From NCBI GenBank assembly GCA_000231825.2, contig JH720316.1, forward strand, positions 138,826-202,825: 64,000 nucleotides of DNA, in the 5' to 3' direction. This DNA comes from Tetrahymena elliotti 4EA (Eukaryota > Ciliophora > Oligohymenophorea > Hymenostomatida > Tetrahymenidae). Made by a program: the position numbers and the translations under genes. The notes below the pieces were generated by a model. The model made no database searches. It was not told where the DNA came from and was given only the letters and a program-made list of their open reading frames with translations. Shown one piece after another: positions 11,701-24,700 of this stretch. Numbering within the stretch: position 1 is the stretch's first letter; each line of letters begins with the position of its first letter.

Positions 11701-14380
11701 GAAATATTTATTCAAATAATAATAAAATGAATGATAATAATTATAAGAATAATTATTTTTTCATTTTTTTCTTCTTTTTAGATGCATAATAAAATATTGG
11801 CCAGTATATTATATTAATAATTAATGAAATAGTAAATAAGGCTATTTTGAGATAAATACTAGCTAACTTTTTTTAGTTAGATTATGAATATAAAATCCAA
11901 TAAAAATATCTAAAATTAAGAGATTAAATTATTAGTTAGTTACCAACATTCTTTTCTTGAAGGTTTCTTTTCTTTCTTGGATTGCAGCAACTATTTCACC
12001 TATTTAACTGATAGCATAACCAAATATACCACATGAAATAAGACTAACTGCTGAAGCATATATCATTTCTTCAGTATTGACAGGATGGATATCACCATAG
12101 CCTATTGTTGCCATAGTAATTGTAGACCAATATAAACCAGCAATATATTTCCCACTTTCAGATTAAATTGAAGGTATTAAATCAAGCCATGTTCTTACCC
12201 CTGATTTAGATTTTCTCAAGGCTATGTCAACGAAAATAGATCCTTGGATGTTTCCAAAAGAGAGAATGATAATTACAAGGATGAATATTTTAACAAGGAT
12301 AGAATATTTACATTCTTAATCATATTTTTCAAATAGACCTTTCAATGTTCTTATAACTTAAAAGATTCTCAATATGATGACATATTAGAAGTAATCCAAA
12401 TCATCTGAAATTAAGGATATACTATAGATTATTAATATTGTGAAATCAAATCTAGATATTTTTTATTAAAATAAATTTAAATTTTAGTGAAAAACTAAAT
12501 TTGTTACAGAGCTTCTTTTTTTAAGTAGCTTTTGACAATTTAATGCCGCATTACAATAATCATTCCTCTTTTATAGATAGCCTTGAAATAGATTTTTTTT
12601 TAAAATATAATTTCTACTATGAATAATTAAAAAACGGTTTACTTTATTGATTTTGATTAGGATATCTAAGATTAAAGTTGCTAGGGTTATACCAGCAAGG
12701 CCAAATTGATGTTAAGAAAATGAATTGGGAAAGTTAACAAAATAGGGAATAGTAAATATTAAGAATAAGGAAATAAATATATTTAAAAGCTCCCAAACCA
12801 AAGATACGATAGATTCCTATTTGATAGATAATAAGAAATTAATATAGACAAAGAAGAACTCCTTACTTAATTAAATTTATTACAGGTTAGATAATTAATC
12901 TTTCGCTTTTTAGAAGAGACAAAATCATACCTAAATAATTTATATAATTTCAATTAATTAAGATACTCTTTTTGAGCAAATATATTTACCTTAAAATGAT
13001 TTCTTGACAATCTTCCCTATTGATTGTTCCTATTTTCAGTTAAATCATGAAATTAATTTAAGTCAGCAAAATCAATCTAAAAAATCAAATCCAAAATTGT
13101 ATTTTAAGTGAGCTCTTATCAGAAAACTGAATGGAATTATCTGTAAGAGATTTAAGTTAACTATTATGATTGATGCCAATAAATGATAAAAAGTAGGAAT
13201 TTCTTTGAATATATAGAGTATGTTATTTTTATTAGATTTTACTAGTAAAAAATTATTAATCAAAGTGCAAAATTGCTCTTTAATAAAAAGTAAGCTTTAA
13301 TTTATATTAAGAATCCTCAAAGAATTTCTATAAGGCAATTGATAGAACTTCCAGAGAACAATTCATTAAGAAGCAAAAACTCCTCTTTTTCTCTTAAAAA
13401 TATGAAAAAAGAAGTACTATGTTTCTTTCAAAATTGGTGGCTTTATTTATGCAAGAAAATAGAGTGAAAAAAAACAAATGTTTGATAAAATTAATTCAGG
13501 TTTGTTATTGTATTTTTGAAATTTTAGATTTGATATTTGAATAAATTAGAGCGATTAAGCTTTGTTTTGATAAGGTAGTGTTTACCTCACTTTTTATCAT
13601 CTTTTAGGCTATGAAGTAATCGTAATTACAGGATTGATCATCTATGATCTTTACTTGATGCCTGTTTAAATTTTTGAATAAATATCTCTCTGTTTTAGAT
13701 AGTAGAGTTGTTATAAATTTCTTAACAAGATTTGTCTTTTAGAAGAGAAAGAGCTAGTCGTTCCTAACACTCTTTCTTTTTATATTGTTAATATCTCTTT
13801 TTAGGTCAACTTAAAGTTTTTCTATATATAAAATAGATGTTTTTTTGTCCTACTTTTACTCATTCAAATTTAAATTTGATTTTTCATCTTAAACCACCTT
13901 TAACTTTGAGCTTGGAGCTTTATAATTTTTATTCTTTAAAAATTCATTCTTTGAAGTAGTTATATCCCCATTTATATGTGGCATTGACTCACAGCTTTGC
14001 TAAGGTGAGACTTGTTTTTTTAGTGGCGCAGAAAGCTCACTAACATAGTTTTTTTGTGGCTGCTGGAAAGAAGAAAGAGATTTTTATTAAATTCTCTATT
14101 CATTTAAATCTATAGATGGCTACAAAATATCCTATATTTAACTTTAAGCATGAAATGTTTGCTCTTATGGATAAACCTAATAAGAGTGATGCTTTAGTTA
14201 CTCATCTAAAACATTATAAATTGTTATTTCGTTGATTTAATTATGCATTTACGAATTATTTCTAGTTATATCGCCACTCACACTAAAATCATTGGAAATA
14301 TCCTTCTTCCTCATATTGAATACCTCCATAGAATTCTCATCTAATAGACCCCTTCTTTTCAAGGCTCCACCTTCATCCAT
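8753..14380 (-). CDS. Channel A: cyclic-nucleotide-gated-type K+ channel with CCHC knuckle
   Basis: A multi-exon gene from ATG 14380 to TGA 8753-8755. Exon 1 (to about 13595) encodes a hydrophilic Gln/Ser/Lys-rich N-terminus ending in a family motif (KFITTLLSKTERYLFKNL ... KIIDDQS) before a GTAAAC donor. S1 and S2 lie about 12850-12620 (S1 hydrophobic, S2 ending K-I-N-K-V-N-R-F). The K+ selectivity filter TMATIGYGD is at 12091-12117, followed by S6 (SCGIFGYAISQIGEIV). A C-linker and cyclic-nucleotide-binding fold follow about 11220-10640, with KGTVDMF and RGDLIGETEFFSQSYRRFGA. A CCHC zinc knuckle (C-x2-C-x4-H-x4-C) is at 10058-10099. A 57-nt intron (about 9696-9752) removes an apparent TGA at 9737, after which a long Gln/Asn/Ser-rich tail carries KFYFPHNNF (8987-9013). 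It is a plasma- or ciliary-membrane channel by family. Exons between 13590 and 12990 are unresolved. First of four tandem paralogues. Confidence 0.85.
10058..10099 (-). other. CCHC zinc knuckle of channel A
   Basis: The residues are C-Q-S-C-G-K-F-S-H-Q-F-T-N-C, spaced C-x2-C-x4-H-x4-C, directly C-terminal to the cyclic-nucleotide-binding domain. The same motif occurs in channels B, C and D. Confidence 0.85.
12091..12117 (-). other. Potassium selectivity filter of channel A
   Basis: The codons read T-M-A-T-I-G-Y-G-D. The G-Y-G-D core is the K+ channel signature, so channel A is predicted to be K+-selective, not a non-selective CNG cation channel. Channels C and D have TMTTIGYGD at the same place. 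Confidence 0.9.
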
Positions 14381-15079
14381 ACTTTGAAAGTAATGTTACT
14401 AAAAATTATATATTTACTTGATCTATTGAATGAATGTATGAAATATTGATTGATTAAATAAATTGCTTATAAATTAATTGTAATCTTTTATTCTTAATGC
14501 TGATAATTAATTTTCAAATAGTATTAATATCCAATAAAAAGTATATTTTCAAGGTTAAAAACATAAAGAAATTTCATTATCGCAATTCTTGAATCCAAAT
14601 AAAGTTATTTATTTAATTATCAAGTAATTTATATCATAGTAGAAATACTTCTATTCAAAAAAAAAGACAAAAATTAAACATTCAAGCAATCTTATGATTT
14701 TGGTTCTTTTTTTAAATTTTGATGATCAATTCCAAATCCAATTTAAATCTTTGTTTACTATTTAATCTTTTTATTACAAATTACTTTCAAGACTATAAAT
14801 AATATCTCTAAAGCAATAAATTTTGATTATTTTAGCAAACAATTTTGAATAATAATTATACACTAAAAATAGACAAAATGATTATTATGGTAATTAGAAA
14901 GCATCCGTCCATACACTTTTTTAATCATTTTGGATTATTTTTTTATACAAAAATAAATAATTTATTAAAAAAACAAAAATAGACAGACAATCAATTATTA
15001 TTATTTACTTTCTTTAATAAAAATACCCCTTTTTTATTTGAAGCGACTCTTTATTTATTATTAGCAAATATCCTTTTCT
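14381..15079. other. AT-rich intergenic region between channel genes A and B
   Basis: Upstream (promoter) side of gene A and downstream side of pseudogene B. No gene, RNA or repeat is supported. Confidence 0.5.
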
Positions 15080-18000
15080 TCATTCTCTATTTTTAAGTAA
15101 GAAAAACTTATTTTTGAAAATTCTTACTAAATCCTAAACATTTTTAACCTTAAAAAATATGAAAATCTTTGAATATTTAACTTATTTATTTATTTTTTAG
15201 CTCTTAGCTGAGTTTTTTCTTTGCTCTAAATTAAATAAAGAAACCTTATTTTTAACAGTCTTCTAGTGCAAATTGTATTTTCTTCTTAAATCTACTTTTT
15301 AGTTCAATTTGTTAATAACTCTTTTATAATTGTTGTGAGGAAAATATATTTTAAAGCTTTTCATCTCATTATAGTTCAAAAACAAAAGAGTTTCCTGCTT
15401 TTTATTTTGTAGATCTTATTTAAATAATTCTATTTCCGTTTCTGTGTTACTTGTTAATAACTTGCTCTTTTTATTTAAATTTTGATTTTGATTTGGTTAG
15501 TTATTGTAGAGCTCATTAAACGTACTCTAATATTCGTAATCTTGAGTCTAATTCTAAAATTTAATTACTCTCTGCTCAATACCATTCTTAGCTTTTTTTG
15601 ATTTTATACTCTAATTTTCAAGAGTCTAAGAAAGAGAAGAGAGTCTCGGAGAAGGTAAATTAGAATTACTAGGTAGGTTAGGATTACTTCCTTTATTTAA
15701 AGTCAGCTAATTTAAATTATTTTCGTTATTGACTTGATTTTAAGTTGGCAGCATCTGTTACATATCTTAGTTTAATTTTTGCGTAATTATACCTCTTTCC
15801 ATTATTTTTTCTTCTACCTAAATAAGATTTTTATTTTCTTCTATTTAATTAATTCTTTCATTCATCTTTATTACTGAAAGTAATTTCATCTTATTTATCT
15901 TTTTAGGATATTACTTATTTTATTTTACAACATCTTTATCAAATAATGAAGATTTTCTCTTTTAATTTAATGACTCAAGTGAAGTAACCATATCATTTAC
16001 TCTAAATTCGTTAATTAAAATATTTGAGTTAGTCAGATTAATTCACACACCTGAAAGATCATATTAATATAGGTATATTACTTAAAAATAAATATACTGT
16101 AGATTCTCATATTTTATCTTAACCCACACTCCCAGTTCAAAAATGGAAGTTTAGGTTTTAATAAATTCAAAGTAAAAACTGTCTTAGTTTATTTGTGTGC
16201 TAATAATCGAGAATCTACTGTATAATATATTTTATTATTTAAATTAAACAAAGTTTTATTTTATAATAAATTTTTACTCTTTTTCTTCATCTTCAAAACT
16301 GTAATCTCTTTAGATATTATTAAGGGTATTTTTATCTTCTGGTTTATCTAATGCTAGGCTGCTTAATGAGGTTGATTTTGTTAAATAAAATTAATCAAAG
16401 ATTTAAATTAATTCATTGCTGCAACAGCATTTAACATTCTTATTTTTTCCCTATCTTTATATTCCTCTCTTTTTTGTGGTATTGTTTTATTTATTTGATG
16501 AACTAATTTATCCAAATTAGGTTTATATTGTAAATGGTTGCATTCTAAAAATTAATGACTAAATTTTCCACAACTTTCGCATTTTTATCTAATGGAAGGA
16601 AGTAAGTCATTTTCCATTAAAAGTTTATCCCTAATCATATTAAAGCTCTCCTATTTTTTAAATATATAACAATTAGTATGAAATTTGCTGTAATCTATTA
16701 CTAAATCTCCATCAAAAAATTATAATCATAACTCTTCAAATTCAAGATATAAAAGATGCACAACAGAGGTTGATTTAGCTCCACACTTTCTTCTTGATTT
16801 GCTAAAAAATTGTATTTCTCCAAACATATCTCTTTCCTATTTAAAATAATAAATAAAATATTTTAATAGAATCAAATGAGCCACTAAATAGGATTTAAAT
16901 GATTATGTTGTTTCATCTTTGGATATTTGCTAAAGATATAAAGATTGAATAAAATATTAATTATAATGCAATGATCAATATTGCAAAAATTAAATGAAAT
17001 TTAAGGAGGTAGAAAAATTAATTGAGTAGAATCAGATCTAAAAAATTTATCAAGCAAAAATAATCCACAAACAAAAGTGTAAAAAGATAATCAAAATCTA
17101 AATTTTGCTTTTACTTTCAAGTTTCCAAAGTTCTTAGTTTTGTCATTTTAATTAAAAATAAGCTCTATATTTCCTCAAAAAATGAAATAAATTTTTAGAT
17201 CTAAATCGTCTGGCTTATAAATATCAGTTTCTGGACCAACCTTAATTTGCTTAACTCTTAATGATAAGGAGTCAAGGAAAGGCTTTGAAAAATTCAATAA
17301 GAACATCTTTTACTAATACAAGATTTTATGGTTCATTTCATATGTCACTCTTTCTTTCATGGATTTTGGAAGCTAATTAATAAGCGAAATACCTTCTTCT
17401 TCAATATTTTCATCTTCGAATTGTCTGTACTCATGATACTTAATCACTTAAAATATTAAGCTTTTATTAATATTTCTTGATTTCATTAGTTTATTCAGTG
17501 CCTATTTTTAATGGAATTTTTCTAGTACTTGTTATTAAATAACTTTAATTTACATTTATTTTTTGATTAAAACTTTCTGATTTTTCTTGTATCTCACTTA
17601 CAATTTATCCAATTTAATTGATTGAATATCAAAATATGCCAGACGATATCAAAGAGACAATACAAACAAATTTTCTTTCTTTAGTGGTCTATGGATATAT
17701 ATCTCCTTATCCTATGGTTATCATGGTAATTGTTGACTAGTAGATACCAGCTACATAAATATCAAGCAAATTGGTAGATCCTAATTAATCAGACATTTTT
17801 TAAGAGTAAAAACACCTATGAAAATAAAAATGGATGCTTGGAGATTAATAAATACTAACATAATTAAAAATAACTAAGAGATCTCTCTAAATATTTTATA
17901 ATGCTGCTCTTGATCGATCTACTAAATTAAATCTTAATATGTCTTAATAACCCTAATAATCCTTAGCTCAATAATATAGTCAAGATAAATTAGGCTTATG

Positions 18001-19371
18001 TGAATAGATGATATAAAATGAAATATTAAAATAATTAAATTGTATCTATTTAAAATTATTAGGGCTTTTAATTATTTTGAAAAAGTGATTACTTTGCTTC
18101 TTATGAGATATATTCTTAGAGAATCTATTGTCGGTTGTAATTATCATTCCTCTTTTAAACAGACCCTTGTGTAAGTTAATTTTAAATTATTAAAGATTAT
18201 TGTTTTTAAAAAAATCTGGTTACTTTATTAATTTTTACAAGCGTTTCCAGTATTATAAAAACTTTAATGAAATTATTTGGTTTGTCGAATGTTTAATAAT
18301 TGTTTTCTATTAAATTAATTTATATTGGAATGTAAAAGATAATTAGAATCCAAATAATTGTTGTCAAAACATCCCATATGATACTAAACAAAGAATTCTT
18401 TTTTAATAAGGAAGTATATAAATCTATTTTTTCTATTTATTTAGAATTACTGGTTGTAAAATGATCTTTTCGCTCTTTAACAGATAAACGTCAACCACTA
18501 TTAATGTAAAATAATGTAAATAAATTCCAAAAAAAGATGACATTTTTTACTATTGTATGACATATAAATCTTGCTATCAAAATTTTCCTCCTATTAAATT
18601 AATGAAAGAATATTTATGTTAATTTTTTAAGTATTTCTAAATTACCTTTGTCACAACTAGTTGTTTTTATTTATAATAATTGTAATCTGTAGATTTATCA
18701 TCTATCACTTAGAACTGATGTCTTGTTAAGAATTTAAAAATATACTTTTCTGTCCTCCTTTTGAGGTTTTCAATAAATTTTTTGATCATATTAGTCTTCC
18801 TAAACATCACAAAGCAACTATTTAAGTTAACTTAACTTTTTATGCTTGAAGGAGAGTCTAAATCCTTTTCATTTATAATGCTGCTTTCTTGCAATTTTTA
18901 AATTAAAGGAGAGGCTATAAGAAAATGATTTTTCTTTTCAGGGCTGCTATCATTGATTAGCTTGCTATTTTAGATATTACTTTTCCTATAAACTTAGCAT
19001 TAAGAATCTAGATTATGAAAACTTCTGCAATGATTATTTGGAGTGCCAATAGAAATCTATGAAAAATGTTTCCTACTTATCAGATTTGCTTAGTTTAGTA
19101 ATATATTTGTGAAAGATAAATTATCTGTTTAAACTGATAAATGCTCATTTATGTTTTCGATTTTTGCTAATTATAATTACTACTACTGCTTATAACTTGC
19201 CTCTAACTAAAATCTTAACTCTTAGCTTATGTTAATTATTGAGCTATTATCCATCAAAGACACACTCATAACCTCCTCAGTTTCATCATTTTTAATCTTT
19301 TAATCTGCAAAATATTTCATTTTATTTATCTCAAACAGCTATCTTCTATCACAAATACCTCTTATACTCAT
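15080..19371 (-). pseudogene. Channel B: decayed paralogue of channel C
   Basis: The gene is laid out like channel C, from ATG 19369-19371 (MSIRGICDRRQLFEINKMKY) to a TGA at 15080-15082. The N-terminus, the introns near 18660 and 18420, S1/S2 about 18400-18210, the CCHC knuckle (16540-16581, CESCGKFSHQFLEC) and the tail with FKIYFPHNNY (15326-15355) all remain readable. The core is broken. In S6 the Gly codon GGA of C is TGA (17629-17631). In the cyclic-nucleotide domain an Arg codon (AGA in C) is TGA (17175-17177). The filter Tyr of G-Y-G-D is TAA, read as Gln (17707-17709), and the pore-helix Trp is TAG, read as Gln (17737-17739). Two nonsense codons plus loss of the filter Tyr argue for a pseudogene. 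It could still yield a truncated N-terminal product. The intron at about 16000-16280 holds a short inverted-repeat element. Confidence 0.8.
16095..16222. mobile_element. Short TA-flanked inverted-repeat element (MITE-like)
   Basis: TATACTGTAGATTCTC (16093-16108) and GAGAATCTACTGTATA (16209-16224) are inverted copies over 16 nt with one mismatch, and each end abuts TA, as expected for Tc1/mariner/pogo-type insertion. The interior is about 100 bp and has no coding capacity. It sits in an intron of pseudogene B, between the knuckle exon and the tail exon. The CAGTAGATTCTCGATTAT-like end resembles pogo/Tigger-type termini. Confidence 0.6.
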
Positions 19372-19936
19372 TGTTTAATTTACCTTTCATTTCTTTTTTT
19401 AATTAAAAATTCAGAATTAAATTTAAAAAAATATTTACTCAAGAACACCAATCCATAATCCAAAAAAATATCAATCAGTAAATAATTGTCTATAAAAATT
19501 ATAAATAATACACATTAATACTTTTAAAAATTATAATTAAAAAGAATTAACAAAAACATAAATTTTTATTGAGGTTAATTATCATAGGAAGTCATTCCCA
19601 ATAATCTAGAATTCGCTAAATACAAATTTGAAGGGAATAAAGTTTTTATTGTTTAAGAAATATAAGGAGAGAAGAGGGATCAAAGCATTGAGAATTTTTA
19701 TGTGCTTTTTAGCAAACTTTCTGTTTATATTTTTTATAACATTAATTTTCTAAAAGCAATTCAGTCACATATCTACTATTGATTTAAAAATCTAAAAATA
19801 ACTTTAGTTCTTGCTAAAAAATTAAATTTGTGAACTGGATGCACTTAATATTCCTAAATAGAAGAGCAAAGCAACTCAGGTGGGTGAGATCGGAAGATCT
19901 TTTGCTTAATATTGGGGGGGCGGGGGGATTTTCAAG
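19372..19936. other. Upstream region of channel B with a G-run
   Basis: Mostly AT-rich, with an abrupt G7-C-G6 tract at 19914-19927. About 40 bp before it is AGATCGGAAGATCT, a near-palindrome. No gene is supported. Confidence 0.5.
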
Positions 19937-20185
19937 ATGATGTGTATCTTTAGATACCCCTAGTCTTTTGATTTGTTACCCTGTCATATCACTGTTAAAT
20001 TTTAATCTAGTTTTTTTCAAAAAATAAAAGGGATTGTAGATAAAAATGATAGTAAAATATATTTGAAAACTGATTTTGAAAATTATAGAATATTATTAAA
20101 AGAAATATTTAAAACTCAACATAAAGCATATCCTAAATCTAAGAAATCTGATATAAAAAAAGAAGAATTAAATTATAAAAATTGA
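19937..20185 (+). CDS. Possible 82-aa lysine-rich protein, unknown function
   Basis: An open frame from ATG 19937 to TGA 20183-20185 starts MMCIFRYPQSFDLLPCH and ends in a Lys-rich tail (KSKKSDIKKEELNYKN). The charged, low-GC second half looks like Tetrahymena coding sequence, and the opposite strand does not. The frame stays open upstream through the G7-C-G6 tract, so it might be the last exon of something longer. It lies divergently between channel B and the minus-strand orphan gene. No family is recognised. Confidence 0.4.
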
Positions 20186-20480
20186 TGTATTTAATTTTTT
20201 TAAAAATAAGTTAACATGAGAATGTACTAATCTTCTAAACTTTATTCTGCTTAAATATTAGTTCTCATAAAACATCTAACATTTTTCAGTAAACTTGGTA
20301 TTTCTATTACATTTAGTTTTATTTCGAATTATCGAAGAGAAGTAAACCTATGATCTATTATTATCTTACATCTTTAATTATGTTCTAATGTTTATGTAAA
20401 CATTATCTGCAATGTTGATATATTAAGATAATCTTCCAGTAAAATTAAATGGAGATAATTTGTTTAAATATTAGGTATAA

Positions 20481-21209
20481 TCAATTATTATTCAACTTTT
20501 TTTAAATAAACCATATCAAAGCAATAATCTTGTACACATCCATAAAAAGATTAAATGTAATAAAACAATTCTAACCATTTAACTTCAAATTTTAATTTTT
20601 CTTAATCTATATTTTTACTTTATTTTTCTTTATATCTAATTGTTTATCTATAGCTTAACAATGAATTGCTTTTAAATCAAGAAAATAATATTCAAATTAG
20701 ATTTTTTTAAAATCTTTTAGATTTATACAGAGAGGATTTTTGAATTAAATACAAATATTTCCTTCATTAATTTTAAGTTAAAGGAGTAAGATTTGATAAT
20801 AATCAATGATTTTCTACAATAAATTTATGTTATTATAATATTAAGGATATTTTTCTTAAAAATCCATTCCTTGCTCTTAAAAAGAATTCATTTTTTTTTC
20901 TTTAAACAAATTCATTTGGTAGTCTTCATCCTCTTCATATTCATAACTAAATTTTGAAAATTTTCCATTAAAATCTTCATTTTTATCACTTTCTTATTAA
21001 ATTTTATGTTAAATTAAGAGCAATTTATTTGTTAATATCTTTTAAATTTCATTTAAATGTGTAATTTCTTATATAAAAGGAGTTAAGATATTTTTAAATT
21101 CTAAAAAAGTAAGGATATTACTATCTTTTTCTTTAAATCCTATTAATAATCTACCAGGAATCAGAATATCTTAGATTACTATTGCTATTAGAGTAAAGGC
21201 TGCATTCAT
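20481..21209 (-). CDS. Intact 242-aa orphan protein
   Basis: A single-exon frame of 243 codons from ATG 21207-21209 to TGA 20481-20483. It starts MNAAFTLIAIVIQDILIPGR, has an acidic middle (KFSYEYEEDEDYQ), and a C-terminal half rich in Lys/Ile/Asn/Phe. There are about a dozen TAA/TAG glutamines and no internal stop. A weak hydrophobic stretch at residues 1-17 could be a signal or anchor but is broken by charged residues just after. It lies between pseudogene B and channel C on the same strand, apparently an independent gene. I do not recognise a domain and see no relation to the channels. Confidence 0.6.
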
Positions 21210-21780
21210 TTTAATTTTTTTCTATTACTAAAAAATCAACACAGAAATGATGTTTTGCATTTTTAATTTATTTTTGTTATTTTTTGAATTAAATTATTTA
21301 TATATATATATATATATATATATGTATAGTACCCTAAGGTACTGCCTATTCGGCTACATACAGTTATACAGTTTACAGTAATATATTTTAAAAAATATTT
21401 TATTGATTAAAAAGAAGATATGTTAACTAATAATATTTATACAATATACATTCTTTTTAGGAATCTAAGCAAAAGATAATTATATCAATAAAATTATTGA
21501 AAACAATTTATGCTCTAAATATGCTTGATACTTTCTAAACAATAATTTTTATTTTATTAAAATAGTTTTATAAACTAATTTTTAATAAAGTCAAAAAAGA
21601 AATATTAATCTCTTAATAAAACCAAATTTTTAAGATACTCATTATTACAAAATACTTCAATTTATTTTAGGTTAACTACATTTACCTTAAATGTTACACT
21701 AACTTAATTTTATTTTAAAAATTTATCAATTTTGACACTTCCCTTTCAATTAAAGTTGATGTTTCTTTTCAACTTCTTAG
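21210..21780. other. Spacer downstream of channel C with a TA microsatellite
   Basis: The spacer contains (TA)n at 21301-21323, followed at about 21328-21343 by the small palindrome AGTACC-CTAA-GGTACT. The rest is AT-rich without a supported gene. Confidence 0.55.
21301..21323. repeat. (TA)n microsatellite
   Basis: About eleven consecutive TA dinucleotides. Confidence 0.9.
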
Positions 21781-24700
21781 TCAGCAATTTTTAGTAGAAT
21801 TTATTCTCATCTCTAAATTAAATAAAGAAACCTTGTTTTTAGTTGACTTTGAAGGTAAATTTTGTTTCCTTTTTGCATTCACTTTTTAGTTTAATTTATG
21901 TAGCACTTTATCATAATTATTATGGGGAAAGTAAATTTTAAACATTTTCATTGTATCAAAACTTAAAAACCACAGGGGTTCTTGCTTTTTATAAGGATGA
22001 TCTAATTTATACAATTCGTTATCTGTTTCTAAGTTACTAGTTTATAACTTACTATATTTGTTTGAGTTTTAGTTTAATTACTTGTTGTTATCAAATCCTT
22101 AAACCTCATGATCTTAAAATTTAATAACTCTTTACTCAATCCCATTCTTTATTTTTTTTGATTTAACACTCTAATTTTCAAGTGTTTATGAAAGAGAAGA
22201 AAGTCTTGGAGAAGGTAAATTTTAATTACTAGGTATATTAGAATAGCTTCCATTGCTAACAATTAGTTAAATATAATTATTTTCATTATTGCCTTGAATT
22301 TATGGCATCTATTACAAATCTGAATTCAATTTTTAAGAAATTATTCCTCCTATTGTTTTATCATCATTATAAATAAGATTTTTATTTTCTTCTGTAAAAT
22401 TAATTCTTTCATTTATTTTTACTAAAGAAAGTCTTTTCATTTTATTTGTCTTCCTTGTTGACTATTTATTTAATATCCCAACATCTTTATCAAACACTAA
22501 AGATTTTTTCTTTTAGTTTAATGAACCATGAGAAGAAGTCATATCATTAAATCTAGAATTTTAATAAAAATTTATTTTATTTTTTTAATAAAAAATTCAT
22601 CTTTAAAATAAGTTTTAATCATAAAAAAATTAATTATTTGATCACATAACATAAATTAACTTCTTCAAAAAATTAAAAATTTTATTTTTGCTCAGTTAAA
22701 ACTTCTACTTTTTTTAAAGTAAATTTTGAGAGCCCTTTATGACTGACTTCTTAATTAATCAACGCATATGGTATTTATATGATATTAAAATAATAATCAA
22801 TAAATTATTGAAAGAAATGAATTTTTATAAAGCAAAAATTATTTTAAAAAATATGTTTGAAATTAATAATGAATAATTATGAATAATTTAAATTAAATTT
22901 TATTTAAATGTTTTACTCATTTATTTCATCTTCAATACTATATTCTCTTTAGATTTGATTAAATGTATTTTTATCTTCAATTTTTTCTTTTCCTTAATTG
23001 CTTGCAACAGTTCCATCCTATTAAATCATGTTAATCAAAGACATAAATTAATTCATTCCAGCTACAGCATTTGCTGATCTAAATCTTTTCCTTCCTAAAA
23101 ATTCTTCTCTGATTTATGGTATTTTTTTATTTATTTCATAGACTAGTTTATCTAAATTAGGTTTATATTACAAATGATTGCATTCTAAAAATAAATGACT
23201 AAATTTTCCACAACTTTCACACTTTTTATCTAAAGGAAGCAGATCATTTTCCATTAAAAGCTTGTCTTTAATCATATTAAAGCTTTCCTGTTATAATTTT
23301 GTTAAAACTTATAAATAGAAATATTCATAATATAATTTACAATATCTTTATCTAAAGATTAAAGACATTAATTGAAATCTTCATAATCTAAATACAAGAG
23401 GTGTACTACAGAAGTAGATTTTGCCCCAAATCTTCTTCTAGATGAGCTGAAAAATTCAATTTCACCAAACATATCACCTTCCTAATTAAAATTTTTAAAA
23501 AATAATTTTTAAAATAATTTTGTAAGAGTTTATTTTGCTATTTTTATTCATTTTTATCTTGTTCCAAATAACTCAATTCTCATCCAAAAAATACAAAAAA
23601 ATTTAAAATTTGTGGGAGTAAGTTAAAAAATTAAGAAGAGTAAGAAAAGTTGAAATTAATTAAGAAATTATACTTTCAAATTTCCAAAATTTTTAATCTT
23701 ATCGTTTTGATTAAAAGTAAGCTCAATATTTCCTCTTTAAATGAAGTAAACTCTTAGATCTAAATCTTCTGGTTTATAAATGTCTGTTTCCGGGCCAACC
23801 TTAATTTACTTAACTCTTAATGATAGGGAGTCAAGGAAAAGCTTTGAGAAATTCAATAAGAACATCTTTTATTGATACAAGATTTTATGGTTCATTTCAT
23901 ATGTTACTCTATCTTTCATGGATTTGGGTAGTTCATTAACTAGTGAAATACCTTCCTCTTCTATATTTTCTTCTTCGAAATGTCTATATTCATGATACTT
24001 AATCACTTAAAACATTAAGCTTTTATTTATATTTCTTGATTTCATCAGTTTATTCAGCGCCTAATTATATGTATATTTTTTAATAATAATCATTAAATAA
24101 TTTTTAGTTTACATTTATTTTTTGGTTGAAGGTTTCTGATTTTTCTTGAATTTCACTCACAATTTATCCAATTTAATTGATTGAATATCCAAATATGCCA
24201 CAAGATATCAAACAAACAATACAGACATAAATTCTTTCATTAGTATTCTATGGATATATGTCACCATATCCTATGGTTGTCATGGTAATTGTAGACCAAT
24301 AGATACCAGCAACATAAATATCTAGCAAATTGGTTGATCCTACTTAATCAGTCATTTTTTAAGAGTTAAAAACTCCAACGAAAATAAAAATAGAAGCTTG
24401 GAGATTAATAAACACTAACACTATTAAAAATAGCTAAGAGATCTGTCTAAATATTTTATAATGTTGCTCTTGATCAATCAGCTAAATTAAATCTTGATAT
24501 GTCTTAATAACTCTAATAATTCTAAGCTCTAGTATATAGTCTAGATAAATAAGATTCTAGTGCGTAGATGAGATAAAATGAAATACTAAAATAATTAAAT
24601 CATACCTAAATAAAAATTAATGAAGAAGATTAGATAACTTAATTACTTTAAAAAATTGTAATTACTTAGCTTCTTGAGAGATGTATTCTTGGAGAATTTA

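Noticed and set aside
18400..18460. An apparent frameshift between SEKIILQP and NSLFS in channel B.
   Set aside because: Channel C has the same 53-nt gap between these blocks, starting GTAATT and ending AG in both; it is an intron.
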